NCBI RefSeq assembly: GCF_018263925.1
Contig: NZ_JAEVHF010000011.1
Span: 1-64,000 of the forward strand
DNA length: 64,000 bases
From: Kistimonas asteriae
GTDB taxonomy: Bacteria > Pseudomonadota > Gammaproteobacteria > Pseudomonadales > Endozoicomonadaceae
Direction: 5' to 3'
Each line of letters starts with the position of its first letter. Position 1 is the stretch's first letter. Shown piece after piece: positions 25,586 to 34,320 of the stretch. The notes under the pieces were generated by a model. It saw only the letters and a list, made by a program, of their open reading frames with translations. It was not told where the DNA came from and ran no database searches. The position numbers and the translations under genes are program-made.

Positions 25586-26620
25586 ATGGTTGAACACGAC
25601 ACTTTGAACGCACAACCCACCGGGGCATCCGCCCGCCAATTCGACCTTGAGCCCATCGACGCTCACCGTTTCGCCCTCCTATGCGGCCAATTCAACGAAC
25701 ACCTGAAGCAAATTGAGCAGCGCCTTGGCATCCGCATCAATAACCGCGGGAACCATTTTGAGCTGGCGGGTAATGAACAGATGGTCGATGCCGGGGAAGA
25801 TATTCTTCGCCAACTCTATGCCGAAACCGATGGCGCCGATGACCTATCTCCGGAAACCGTGCACCTGTTCCTGCAAAATGCCTCCGTTGAGGCCGTTATT
25901 GACGGCAATGAGATTGTTCACGATCTCAATACCCTCTCTCTGAAAACCCGTAAGGGCCTGATCAAGCCCCGAGGCCCTAACCAGCAGAAGTATGTTCGTA
26001 CCATTCTGGAAAACGATATCAACTTCGGTATCGGTCCGGCTGGCACCGGCAAAACCTACCTGGCAGTAGCCTGTGCTGTGCAGGCGCTGGAAATGGAACA
26101 GATCCGTCGTATCCTGCTGGTACGTCCTGCCGTCGAAGCTGGCGAAAAGCTGGGCTTTCTGCCTGGCGACCTTGCCCAGAAAATCGATCCTTACCTGCGC
26201 CCGCTCTATGATGCGCTCTATGAAATGATTGGCTTTGAGCGAGTCGCTCGGCTGATCGAAAAGAATGTCATTGAAGTTGCACCGCTAGCGTATATGCGTG
26301 GCCGCACACTGAACAATGCCTTCATCATTCTGGATGAATCCCAGAACACCACCGTTGAGCAGATGAAGATGTTCCTGACCCGGATCGGGTTTGGTTCCAC
26401 GGCCATCATTACCGGGGATATCACCCAGGTCGACCTGCCCCGCGGTACCCGCTCGGGTCTGGCGCACGCCATTGAGGTGCTGGAAGGCGTACCGGGTATT
26501 GGCTTTACAATGTTCAACTCCCGCGACGTTGTCCGGCACCCACTGGTCCAGAAAATTGTCGAGGCCTATGACCAGCACGATCGCATTCAGCCGTCCCACA
26601 AGGTCAAGGGTACCGCCTGA
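25586..26620 (+). CDS. ybeZ: PhoH-family ATPase (YbeZ)
   Basis: Cytoplasmic P-loop ATPase of 344 residues. The N-terminal nucleic-acid-binding region precedes the PhoH domain, which has Walker [13 protein letters not shown] (about residue 150), a Walker B region with [11 protein letters not shown], and [18 protein letters not shown]. YbeZ is functionally tied to the RNase YbeY, whose gene follows with a 1-base overlap (TGATG), so the proteins are probably co-translated. First gene of the ybeZ-ybeY-ybeX-lnt operon. Confidence 0.95.
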   Translation: MVEHDTLNAQPTGASARQFDLEPIDAHRFALLCGQFNEHLKQIEQRLGIRINNRGNHFELAGNEQMVDAGEDILRQLYAETDGADDLSPETVHLFLQNASVEAVIDGNEIVHDLNTLSLKTRKGLIKPRGPNQQKYVRTILENDINFGIGPAGTGKTYLAVACAVQALEMEQIRRILLVRPAVEAGEKLGFLPGDLAQKIDPYLRPLYDALYEMIGFERVARLIEKNVIEVAPLAYMRGRTLNNAFIILDESQNTTVEQMKMFLTRIGFGSTAIITGDITQVDLPRGTRSGLAHAIEVLEGVPGIGFTMFNSRDVVRHPLVQKIVEAYDQHDRIQPSHKVKGTA

Positions 26621-27096
26621 TGACCACCTGCATTGACCTTCAGATCGCCAGCGATAGTGAGAACTTGCCCGCTGAAGCAACCCTGACGCAGTGGGCCCAG
26701 GCCGCCATCGGCAGCGCCCGCGATGAGACTGAGATCAGTATCCGGATCGTCGATGCAGAGGAAGGCGCCGAACTGAACCAGACCTGGCGCCACAAGCAGG
26801 GTCCGACCAACGTGTTGTCCTTCCCGTCAGATCTACCGGAAGAGCTCGGGCTGCCGCTGATCGGCGACCTGGTGATCTGCGCACCGGTCGTCGAACGGGA
26901 AGCCTGGGAACAGCAGAAAACCCTGGAAGCCCACTGGGCTCACATGGTTGTTCACGGAACCTTGCATCTGCTCGGTTATGACCATATAGAAGACACAGAC
27001 GCCCTTGAAATGGAGGCGCTGGAAACACAGGTTCTGACAGGACTGGGCTATCCCGCCCCTTACGCCATGGACGAGCTTTCTCCGGAAACCACTTAA
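26620..27096 (+). CDS. ybeY: Endoribonuclease YbeY
   Basis: Zinc-dependent endoribonuclease (158 residues) for 16S rRNA 3'-end maturation and ribosome quality control. The metal-binding signature [11 protein letters not shown] (about residues 112-122) supplies the three His ligands, and NVLSFP precedes it as usual. Overlaps ybeZ by one base and is followed 8 bp later by ybeX. Confidence 0.97.
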   Translation: MTTCIDLQIASDSENLPAEATLTQWAQAAIGSARDETEISIRIVDAEEGAELNQTWRHKQGPTNVLSFPSDLPEELGLPLIGDLVICAPVVEREAWEQQKTLEAHWAHMVVHGTLHLLGYDHIEDTDALEMEALETQVLTGLGYPAPYAMDELSPETT

Positions 27097-27104
27097 AGAA
27101 GACA

Positions 27105-27986
27105 ATGAGCGACGACCACCCCACCCCGTCCCAACAGCCCGCCAGTCAGCAGCCTCTTGCCACTGGCTCTCACCACCAGAAGAACTGGCTGGACCGGCTG
27201 AAGCAGGTTTTCTCCAACGATCCCAAGAACCGGGAAGAACTGCTCAACCAGCTACGGGACGCCGAACACAGTGAGCTGCTTGATAGCGAAGCCCTGCAGA
27301 TTATTGAGGGCGCCATCCAGGTGGCGGACATGCAGGTCCGGGAGGTGATGATCCCTCGTTCCCAGATGGTCTGCATCCGGGCGGAAGAGACGCCGGAGCA
27401 GTTCCTGCCGGCGCTGATTGAGTCCGGCCACTCCCGGTTCCCTGTGATCGGCGATACCAAGGATGAAGTGCTGGGCGTCTTGCTGGCCAAGGACCTCCTG
27501 CCGCTGATCCTGGACAAGGGGAGCCGTCGCTTTACCATCAAGGATCTGCTGCGCCCTGCCACAGTCATCCCGGAAAGCAAACGTTTGAATGTGCTGCTGC
27601 ACGACTTCCGCACCAACCGGAACCATATGGCGATCGTCATTGATGAATACGGTGGCGTGGCGGGTCTGGTCACGATTGAAGACGTCATGGAACAAATCGT
27701 CGGCGACATTGAGGACGAATATGACGTTGAGGAAGACAGCTTCATCAAGCCGTTGAATGACGGCGAATACGTGGTCAAGGCGCTAACGCCGATTGAGGAC
27801 TTCAACGAGCACTTCAACAGTGACTTCAGTGAAGAAGAATTCGATACCATTGGCGGTATTGTGATGCAGCAGTTCGGTCACCTGCCCAAGCGCAATGAAA
27901 CCATCACCATTGATAATTTCTCCTTCCAGGTACTGAATGCGGATAACCGCCGGATTCGTCTGCTGCGGGTAACATCCGCCCAATGA
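27105..27986 (+). CDS. ybeX: CorC/YbeX family CBS-domain protein
   Basis: A 293-residue soluble protein of the HlyC/CorC family. Two CBS domains span about 65-195 (REVMIPRSQMVCI, SRFPVIGDTKDEVLGVLLAKDLL, VVIDEYGGVAGLVTIEDVMEQIVG). The C-terminal CorC_HlyC domain (about 210-290) has FDTIGGIVMQQFGHLPKRNE. Linked to magnesium/cobalt export and to ribosome-related phenotypes in E. coli; the exact role is unsettled. Its stop overlaps the lnt start (ATGA). Confidence 0.95.
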   Translation: MSDDHPTPSQQPASQQPLATGSHHQKNWLDRLKQVFSNDPKNREELLNQLRDAEHSELLDSEALQIIEGAIQVADMQVREVMIPRSQMVCIRAEETPEQFLPALIESGHSRFPVIGDTKDEVLGVLLAKDLLPLILDKGSRRFTIKDLLRPATVIPESKRLNVLLHDFRTNRNHMAIVIDEYGGVAGLVTIEDVMEQIVGDIEDEYDVEEDSFIKPLNDGEYVVKALTPIEDFNEHFNSDFSEEEFDTIGGIVMQQFGHLPKRNETITIDNFSFQVLNADNRRIRLLRVTSAQ

Positions 27987-29482
27987 TCAGGTTCACCCCC
28001 CGGGTCGGCCATTTGTTGGCCGGCCTTGTCGGTGCCTGTGCGACACTGGCGTTCAGCCCCTTTGATCTCTGGCCGGTCTTCCTTCTGGTCAGCGCTGCGG
28101 TCTTCTGGCTGATGCATGGCCTGTCGCCGAAACAGGCCGCCTGGCGCGGCTGGTGCTTTGGCGTGGGCTTCTATGGCGCGGGTGTTTCGTGGGTCTATAT
28201 CAGTATCCACAACTTTGGTAGCGCACCGGCACCGCTGGCCTTTGCCTTTACCGCCCTGTTTGTTATGGCTCTGGCTTTGGTGTTCACGGCGCCGCAGTTT
28301 GCCCTTTATCGCTGGCTCTGTCGGCGTATCAATCGTGAAAACAGTTGGCCACCCGTGCTGCTATTCAGTGCCACCTGGGTGTTATTTGAGTGGATCCGCA
28401 GTTGGTTTCTCACGGGCTTTCCCTGGCTTTATGGCGGCTACACGCTGATGGATACGCCACTGGCCAGCTGGGCACCTGTGACTGGCGTCCTTGGCCTGTC
28501 ACTGTTATTGGTGCTGTTTGCCAGTGGACTGACACAGTACCTTCGCTACCGTCATGACCGCACACTACTTGCGATATTGATCGGTACCGTCGCCCTTTTG
28601 CTACTTAGCGTGCCACTTCAGATCATTCAATGGACCCAACCGGTCAAGGGACAAACACTGTCATTTGCTGCTGTCCAGGGCAATATTTCCCAGGATCTGA
28701 AATGGAAACCGGGGCACCTGGATGACACGATTGAAACCTATCTCAAGCTGACCCAACCTTTCTGGAATCGGGATATCGTTATCTGGCCTGAAAACGCCAT
28801 ACCCACGCTCTATCAGAACGTCCCGGCACTAATGGATCAGCTGGATGCGAAGGGAAAAGAGGCCCACACCAGCCTGGTGCTTGGCATGCCCTGGTATGAA
28901 AACGACCGCTTCTACAACAGCATCATCAGCCTGGGTACTGGCGATGGCCATTACTTCAAACAAAAGCTGGTGCCTTTCGGTGAATATGTCCCCTTTGAAT
29001 CCGTACTGCGCGGCCTGATTGCCTTCTTCGACCTGCCCATGTCATCGTTCTCGCTCGGCAGTGACAACCAGCCCCCTCTTCAGATCGCCGGACACCCCGT
29101 TGCGGCCTATATCTGCTACGAGGTTGTCTACCCAGATTTTGCTGCTGCGCTGGCCAGGGATACCGGCTTCCTGATCACCATCAGCAATGACACCTGGTTT
29201 GGCACCTCGATTGGTCCGTTCCAGCATTTCCAGATGGCTCGCATGCGGGCCCTGGAAACCGGACGCTATATGATTCGAGGGACCAATGACGGCATCAGTG
29301 CATTGATTGATAAGAAAGGTAATGTCGTCAACCAGATCGCACAATATCAGGCAGGCGTGCTTGATGGTGAGTTACCAATAATGACGGGGGACACGCCGTT
29401 TATGCGCTTCGGCTCATGGCCGGTGCTGGCGTTCTGTCTGCTATTGCTGCTTGCCAGCCTGCAACCCTGGCGGTCTCGCTAA
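27983..29482 (+). CDS. lnt: Apolipoprotein N-acyltransferase
   Basis: Inner-membrane enzyme (499 residues) that N-acylates the lipoprotein N-terminal Cys, the last step of lipoprotein maturation. Several N-terminal membrane helices are followed by the nitrilase-like domain, with the catalytic triad residues in WPENAIPTLY (Glu), KQKLVPFGEYVPFE (Lys) and AYICYEVVYPD (Cys). A final C-terminal helix anchors it. Overlaps ybeX by four bases. The stop overlaps the convergent downstream gene. Confidence 0.96.
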   Translation: MIRFTPRVGHLLAGLVGACATLAFSPFDLWPVFLLVSAAVFWLMHGLSPKQAAWRGWCFGVGFYGAGVSWVYISIHNFGSAPAPLAFAFTALFVMALALVFTAPQFALYRWLCRRINRENSWPPVLLFSATWVLFEWIRSWFLTGFPWLYGGYTLMDTPLASWAPVTGVLGLSLLLVLFASGLTQYLRYRHDRTLLAILIGTVALLLLSVPLQIIQWTQPVKGQTLSFAAVQGNISQDLKWKPGHLDDTIETYLKLTQPFWNRDIVIWPENAIPTLYQNVPALMDQLDAKGKEAHTSLVLGMPWYENDRFYNSIISLGTGDGHYFKQKLVPFGEYVPFESVLRGLIAFFDLPMSSFSLGSDNQPPLQIAGHPVAAYICYEVVYPDFAAALARDTGFLITISNDTWFGTSIGPFQHFQMARMRALETGRYMIRGTNDGISALIDKKGNVVNQIAQYQAGVLDGELPIMTGDTPFMRFGSWPVLAFCLLLLLASLQPWRSR

Positions 29483-30276
29483 CGCATGACCGCCAGCAGG
29501 GCGCCGGTGACCGTGTTGTTCAGCTTGCGCATTATTGGCGAAGAATACAGCTGGATGTAGGCCTTCAGCTGGTTGTCGGACATGTACCGGTAGATATACA
29601 GCATCTGTGCGGTGAGCATATCCCGGTACTGTTCCCGGTAGTTTTCCATCTGACGCCGGGCAGCATCTTCCATCTGCTTCTCAGTGATTTCCGTTTTACC
29701 CAGCTTTTCCATCATGATGCGTGAGGCCATCAGGGCACCCTGGATCGCCATTTCCAGTGTCAGATCAACCGCATCGGTGACATCAATCAGTTCACTCACC
29801 AGACCGACCCGAGAACTGCGTGGCGGTTTGTTTTCCAGACGCTGGGCAATGTATTGCTGCATCTGGCCAATGCCAGCTGGCTGGTAGGCCCGTCCTTCCA
29901 GTTCCCAAGCCCGTTGCCAGATGGGGTCATCCATAATCCCGAGAATCTGCTCCAGCTGTTGCACAGACAAATCGCGATCAAGATGATCCAGCACAATACC
30001 CCGGACGCGCTGATCTGAGAATTTCTCTTTCAGGCTCTGGTCCAACAGCACCATCATCTTGCGGGTCGCCTCATCCGCCTGCTGGACGTCATCACCAAAT
30101 AATGCCCGGGCATCAGCAAAATTGTTTTGCATCCAGTCCAGCTGCATCTTGAGACCTGAACGGTGATACAGGTCGTTAATCAGGGCATTCTTGTCCGCCG
30201 CAGCACTGGGCGTGCCGGTAAAGACAATGAATAAAAAGAAGCTGGTCAGCGATAACTGTTTACATACGTTTCTCAT
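29479..30276 (-). CDS. Secreted DUF2059-like protein
   Basis: A 265-residue exported protein with a signal peptide (about 1-26, ending SAAA). The mature part is helical, with a C-terminal segment (about 205-250) of the DUF2059 type: YREQYRDMLTAQMLYIYRYMSDNQLKAYIQLYSSP. Function of this family is unknown. It converges on lnt with a 4-base overlap of stop codons, so there is no room for a terminator between them. Confidence 0.7.
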   Translation of the reverse strand: MRNVCKQLSLTSFFLFIVFTGTPSAAADKNALINDLYHRSGLKMQLDWMQNNFADARALFGDDVQQADEATRKMMVLLDQSLKEKFSDQRVRGIVLDHLDRDLSVQQLEQILGIMDDPIWQRAWELEGRAYQPAGIGQMQQYIAQRLENKPPRSSRVGLVSELIDVTDAVDLTLEMAIQGALMASRIMMEKLGKTEITEKQMEDAARRQMENYREQYRDMLTAQMLYIYRYMSDNQLKAYIQLYSSPIMRKLNNTVTGALLAVMR

Positions 30277-30497
30277 GTGCAGTCCCTGCAGGCTGGATCC
30301 GTTTTCCGGTCAAACGTCCCTGTCATTCAATATCGAGAGCCCTGTCTATCTATTGAGAATATGTAGCAGACTGGCAGTTTTCCAGTTTCCCTGGCCAGTT
30401 CGTTGTCAAAGCAAGATCTTATGTCGTCAAACCGTCATAATGCGATGCTTACAATAAGCCATCACGTTAACGATCAACGCCCCCGGACGCGAATAAC

Positions 30498-31154
30498 ATG
30501 GCCTTGGCAATATTTGATCTTGACCATACCCTGATTAATGGCGACAGCGCATCACTCTGGGCCGAGTTCTGTGTGGATGCAGGGTTAATGGATGATCCGG
30601 ACTTTCTGCCTCAAAGTGATAATCTCTATGCGGATTACGAGGCCGGTACGCTTGATATCCATGCATATATGGCCCACAACCTCAAACCGATTATTGGTTA
30701 TACCGATGAAAAGCTGGCCCCTTTGCTATCAACCTTTCTTGAGTCGGTGATTGAACCCTGTATCTACCGTGAAGGTGAAGCCCTGCTTCAGAAACACAGA
30801 ACACAGGGGGATACCTTGCTCCTCATCTCCGCAACCGGCGCCCACCTGGTAGAAGCCATTGGGCGAAGACTCGGGGTCGATGTCATCATGGCCATTGATC
30901 TGGAAAAGAATGCACAGTGTTTTACTGGAAATATCACCGGCATCCCCACATTCAGAGAAGGCAAAGTTGAACGTTTACAGGCATGGCTACAGGCGCATAA
31001 TGCATCAATGAACGATAGCTGGTTTTACAGCGATTCCTTTAATGATCTGCCACTGCTTGAACAGGCTACGTTCCCGGTTGCTATCAATCCGGATTGCACA
31101 CTTCGTGGTATTGCAGAAAGCCGGGGATGGTCGATTATGCGGCTGAATGGCTGA
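30498..31154 (+). CDS. HAD-IB family phosphatase (SerB-like)
   Basis: Cytoplasmic phosphatase of 218 residues. Motif I is IFDLDHTLINGDS, motif II ISATGA, the Lys motif is in REGKVERLQ, and motif III is YSDSFNDLPLLE. The helical cap between motifs I and II matches the phosphoserine-phosphatase branch. Substrate is not identifiable; several such proteins act on small phosphomonoesters. Stands alone. Confidence 0.88.
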   Translation: MALAIFDLDHTLINGDSASLWAEFCVDAGLMDDPDFLPQSDNLYADYEAGTLDIHAYMAHNLKPIIGYTDEKLAPLLSTFLESVIEPCIYREGEALLQKHRTQGDTLLLISATGAHLVEAIGRRLGVDVIMAIDLEKNAQCFTGNITGIPTFREGKVERLQAWLQAHNASMNDSWFYSDSFNDLPLLEQATFPVAINPDCTLRGIAESRGWSIMRLNG

Positions 31155-31275
31155 TGTCTTTAAACAGATATGCGCATCAACCATTTACATAGGCGAGCGT
31201 TTCTTTACCATGATCAGTAGAGAAGCAGCATTGCGAAGTGCATCTATCAGGAAAGACCCTCTTCACACTAAAACA

Positions 31276-31758
31276 TCATTCGTTAGCTATCGACTTATGG
31301 GTAAGCGTCACAAAAGAAAATGTGGCAAAAATAGCATATAGCGAGTATGCAGAAACCATCGCGGTAATTTCAGAAAACCCGTAACCAAATGCCAGAAAAA
31401 ATGCAAAAATAGCAAAAATAGCAAAAATAGCAAAAATAGCAAAAATAGCAAAAAGAATGTTACGCAATAGAATCGCATCAACCAAAGGAATAACAAACAG
31501 GACAGCCAAGAATACACACACCTTTTTCAATGGACACTTATTGACAACAGACCTATAGAGATAAAAGCCTGAAAAATAAAAAGGAGCATGCAGCACTAAG
31601 TACAATATCATATCTCCTGTTTCAGATAATAAATGACCGCCAAACGCATCCAATACCAAAAATTCTTGCTCAAGTGAATAGTTAAAAACAAAAAACGAAT
31701 ACACTAAAGAAAACAAAAACAAGAGCAAACCTGAAACATTGGATTTTATAACATTCAT
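31276..31758 (-). CDS. Small multi-pass membrane protein with FAI repeats
   Basis: Unrecognised 160-residue protein, mostly hydrophobic, with about four membrane segments. One of them is built from tandem Phe-Ala-Ile tripeptides encoded by a 9-bp DNA repeat (31403-31447). AT-rich and isolated between the HAD phosphatase and the GDSL lipase. Function unknown. Confidence 0.55.
   Translation of the reverse strand: MNVIKSNVSGLLLFLFSLVYSFFVFNYSLEQEFLVLDAFGGHLLSETGDMILYLVLHAPFYFSGFYLYRSVVNKCPLKKVCVFLAVLFVIPLVDAILLRNILFAIFAIFAIFAIFAIFAFFLAFGYGFSEITAMVSAYSLYAIFATFSFVTLTHKSIANE
31403..31447 (+). repeat. 9-bp tandem repeat, five units
   Basis: Five perfect copies of GCAAAAATA, followed by a partial sixth. 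Each unit is three codons of the minus-strand membrane-protein gene, so unit gain or loss keeps the frame and changes helix length. Confidence 0.92.
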
Positions 31759-31976
31759 AGTTAGCCTCCATGCTTGTTATTCATTGTAGAATAATGATTT
31801 CAGTGCATTAACCATCATTTACCCAGCTTTCCCTTCAACGAAGGGTTACCAACGCCTATTTAGCACATGCCATGCTATCGAAAACATAAAAAACCATTTT
31901 CTTAGATAAAACTCTTCGAAATCAATGTGGCTTGCTTAACTATTCTCACGGCACCTGTTTACTATTGAGGTGCGCT

Positions 31977-33335
31977 ATGAAACGGTTGTTTTCGCTGGCC
32001 ATTGCCACTCTTCTGTGCCTGCCATACTCGACTGGCAGCCTGGCAGGGAGTCGGCCAAACTCTCATCCTCTAACCGCCACACTACCTGATTACTTCGGCG
32101 CCAAAGAGCGTACGATTAAACGCGTCATCTTTTTTGGTGACAGCCTCACAGATGACGGCGGGAGCAATTCCACCTATCAGTTGCTCAAGGTGCTGAATGA
32201 CCAGGCTGATACGGCTTATCTACAACCTTATATTCATCGCTTCCTGCGAGATTATTTCCAGTTCTATGAAATGCTTTGCCATGTTGTGTCGTGTACCTGG
32301 TATGAAAATGAATTACTCGACAAGTTTGTGGATCTGACCAAGCAACTCAATATCCCGGTGATTCCCTCCGCCCCTTATGCTGACGGACGATTTAGCAACG
32401 GTCTCATCTGGGCTGAACACCTGACCCAGATGATGGGTTTGAGCACACAGAACCCTGAGCAGTATGTGAATCGTTCCCACGGTGGCAGCTGGAGTCTCAG
32501 CACACGGGATAAAATCGGCAACTTCAGTGATTTACAAGGCGGCAGCTTGTTAAAAGTCGCAGAACAATTAGTCTCAGGCAGCCTGATTCCTCCCAGTGCA
32601 GAACTGCTGGTCAAGGCGTATATCCGGAAATACCCGGAATTTGATGACGACGACATGGTGTTATTCTTCTTTGGTGGCAACGACTATCTCAATATGTACG
32701 ATGACCCCGCCGACGTTGTAGAAGCCCAGACCCGCAGCATTGAAAAACTGATCAACCATGGGGCTCAGCACATCGTCTGGTCCAACATGCCCGATATCTC
32801 CAAAGCCCCGCGCTACCTGAAAATGGATTACCCAACCCGTGACCAGGTGCAGTTCCTGATCAGCCGACACAACCAACTCCTGCTCACCACCTTGCAAAAC
32901 ATGCAGAAACGCTATGAAAAAGAAGGCGTCCATATCCATATGCTGGATACCCGCGCCCTGTTCTGGGATGCCCTCAATAACGCAGACAGCCATGGTCTGA
33001 CAAATACGACTGAACCCTGCGCCAAGGTCAGCCTGCCGGGCATGGACCGCAGTGGGCAAAGGTCGTTCCAGAGTGGTGGTGCCGTTGAAACGCTGGCGAA
33101 AAACGCAGCGGTCATCGCTCTCTCACCGGTGATCGACAAGGAAATCATGAACAACCCGCAGCTGGTGACAGCCTTCAGAGCCAACGAGGAAGCACCACAA
33201 GTCTGCAGCAATCCGGATGAACATGCGTTCTGGGATGATGTGCATCCTACCCAAAAGTTTCATTGGGTTTTAGGGAAAGGTATCTGTCACAAGCTGAAAA
33301 GTGTGGGTTATGCCTGCAGCAGTGATCAATATTAA
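31977..33335 (+). CDS. Secreted GDSL/SGNH-family lipase or acyltransferase
   Basis: A 452-residue exported hydrolase. The ATG at 31977 (GAGG 6 bases upstream) begins a clear signal peptide; the frame extends to 31932 without support. Catalytic blocks: block I FFGDSLTDDGGS (Ser), block III FFGGNDYLNMY (Asn), and a C-terminal DDVHPTQKFHW with the Asp and His. About 60 residues between block I and the next conserved stretch (GRFSNGLIW) form an insertion with two close Cys, and other Cys pairs lie near the end. Related secreted enzymes in Legionella and Vibrio act on phospholipids or transfer acyl groups to cholesterol; substrate here is unproven. Confidence 0.85.
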   Translation: MKRLFSLAIATLLCLPYSTGSLAGSRPNSHPLTATLPDYFGAKERTIKRVIFFGDSLTDDGGSNSTYQLLKVLNDQADTAYLQPYIHRFLRDYFQFYEMLCHVVSCTWYENELLDKFVDLTKQLNIPVIPSAPYADGRFSNGLIWAEHLTQMMGLSTQNPEQYVNRSHGGSWSLSTRDKIGNFSDLQGGSLLKVAEQLVSGSLIPPSAELLVKAYIRKYPEFDDDDMVLFFFGGNDYLNMYDDPADVVEAQTRSIEKLINHGAQHIVWSNMPDISKAPRYLKMDYPTRDQVQFLISRHNQLLLTTLQNMQKRYEKEGVHIHMLDTRALFWDALNNADSHGLTNTTEPCAKVSLPGMDRSGQRSFQSGGAVETLAKNAAVIALSPVIDKEIMNNPQLVTAFRANEEAPQVCSNPDEHAFWDDVHPTQKFHWVLGKGICHKLKSVGYACSSDQY

Positions 33336-33349
33336 CAAAACAGATCACA

Positions 33350-33377
33350 GCAATGGCATCGTGCATGATGCCATTGC
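33350..33377. terminator. Convergent terminator hairpin
   Basis: 11-bp perfect arms, GCAATGGCATC (33350-33360) and GATGCCATTGC (33367-33377), 6-base loop, flanked by AAACAG and CTGTTT. Between the lipase and the ElyC-like gene. Confidence 0.65.
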
Positions 33378-33382
33378 CTGTT

Positions 33383-34129
33383 TCATATCCGGTAACGGAT
33401 TCGATACCACAACTGACCCACCATTTCATGCAGCGCCAACTGGCTTTTTACTAATTCCGTCACCGTTGGCAACCAGTCGCGCCAATTATGATGTCGCAAT
33501 GTACGTAAGTACGCTGTCGGGGCTGTGACAACCTTGAAGCCCTGGTGCCGAAACACCCTGGCTGCACGGGGCATATGCAAGGCGTGGGTCACCAGGATGA
33601 TACGGCTGATATTCGACTGCGACAGAATAGCGTGAGAAAAACGCCCATTATCCATCGTCGTCAGACTCTGATCTTCCTGCCAGCGTGTGGTGACACCAAA
33701 GTCTTTACGCAACACGCGATCCATAACCGCCGCCTCATTGATGCCATTGGCAGCGCCTCCACTGACCAGAATCGGCAACCCCGTTTGTCCGGCAACTCGG
33801 GCGGCAAAACGTAATCGCTGCAACAGCAATGCCGAAGGCTGGGGCAGCATGCCATAGTCCGGCGTATACCCATTGATACCGGAACCCAGCACGACAATGG
33901 CCTCTGGTGATACCTGTTGCTGGAATACACGGGTATCCAGTGCCGGTTGCTGCGTTTCCAGCCAACCCACCAGCCTGTCGGCCACCGGACGAATGGAGAA
34001 CAGATACAGACTGCTCACCGCGATAAAAACGAGTACCCACGACGCTACCCGATAACGCCCCCAAAGGATGAGCGCCAGTATGAGCAGCACGATCTGGAGT
34101 CCGGGGGGCAGCAACAAGGTTTTCATCAT
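33383..34129 (-). CDS. ElyC/SanA/YdcF family (DUF218) membrane protein
   Basis: A 248-residue protein with two N-terminal membrane helices (about 8-45) and a DUF218 domain. Landmarks are IVVLGSGINGYTPDY, PILVSGGAANGINEA, DQSLTTMDNGRFS and ILVTHALHMPRAARVF. E. coli ElyC affects peptidoglycan precursor and lipid-carrier metabolism, which would fit the cell-wall genes in this window. The exact paralogue is not certain. Confidence 0.85.
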   Translation of the reverse strand: MMKTLLLPPGLQIVLLILALILWGRYRVASWVLVFIAVSSLYLFSIRPVADRLVGWLETQQPALDTRVFQQQVSPEAIVVLGSGINGYTPDYGMLPQPSALLLQRLRFAARVAGQTGLPILVSGGAANGINEAAVMDRVLRKDFGVTTRWQEDQSLTTMDNGRFSHAILSQSNISRIILVTHALHMPRAARVFRHQGFKVVTAPTAYLRTLRHHNWRDWLPTVTELVKSQLALHEMVGQLWYRIRYRI

Positions 34130-34320
34130 TCTCTAACGTCCAGACACAATGGTGTGAGTAAACACGAAAGCCCATAGAGGGCAGACTGCCCCTACCCGCC
34201 GGGCAGGGACTGGGGTATCCTTGCCCGTTTGGAACCACTATCCTCAACAGGCTCCGGCCCTGTCCGGCTTTCCTGTCACCACTTTCTCCGGTCTGATCCG
34301 GAGAACAGGCAAACAGAGCA

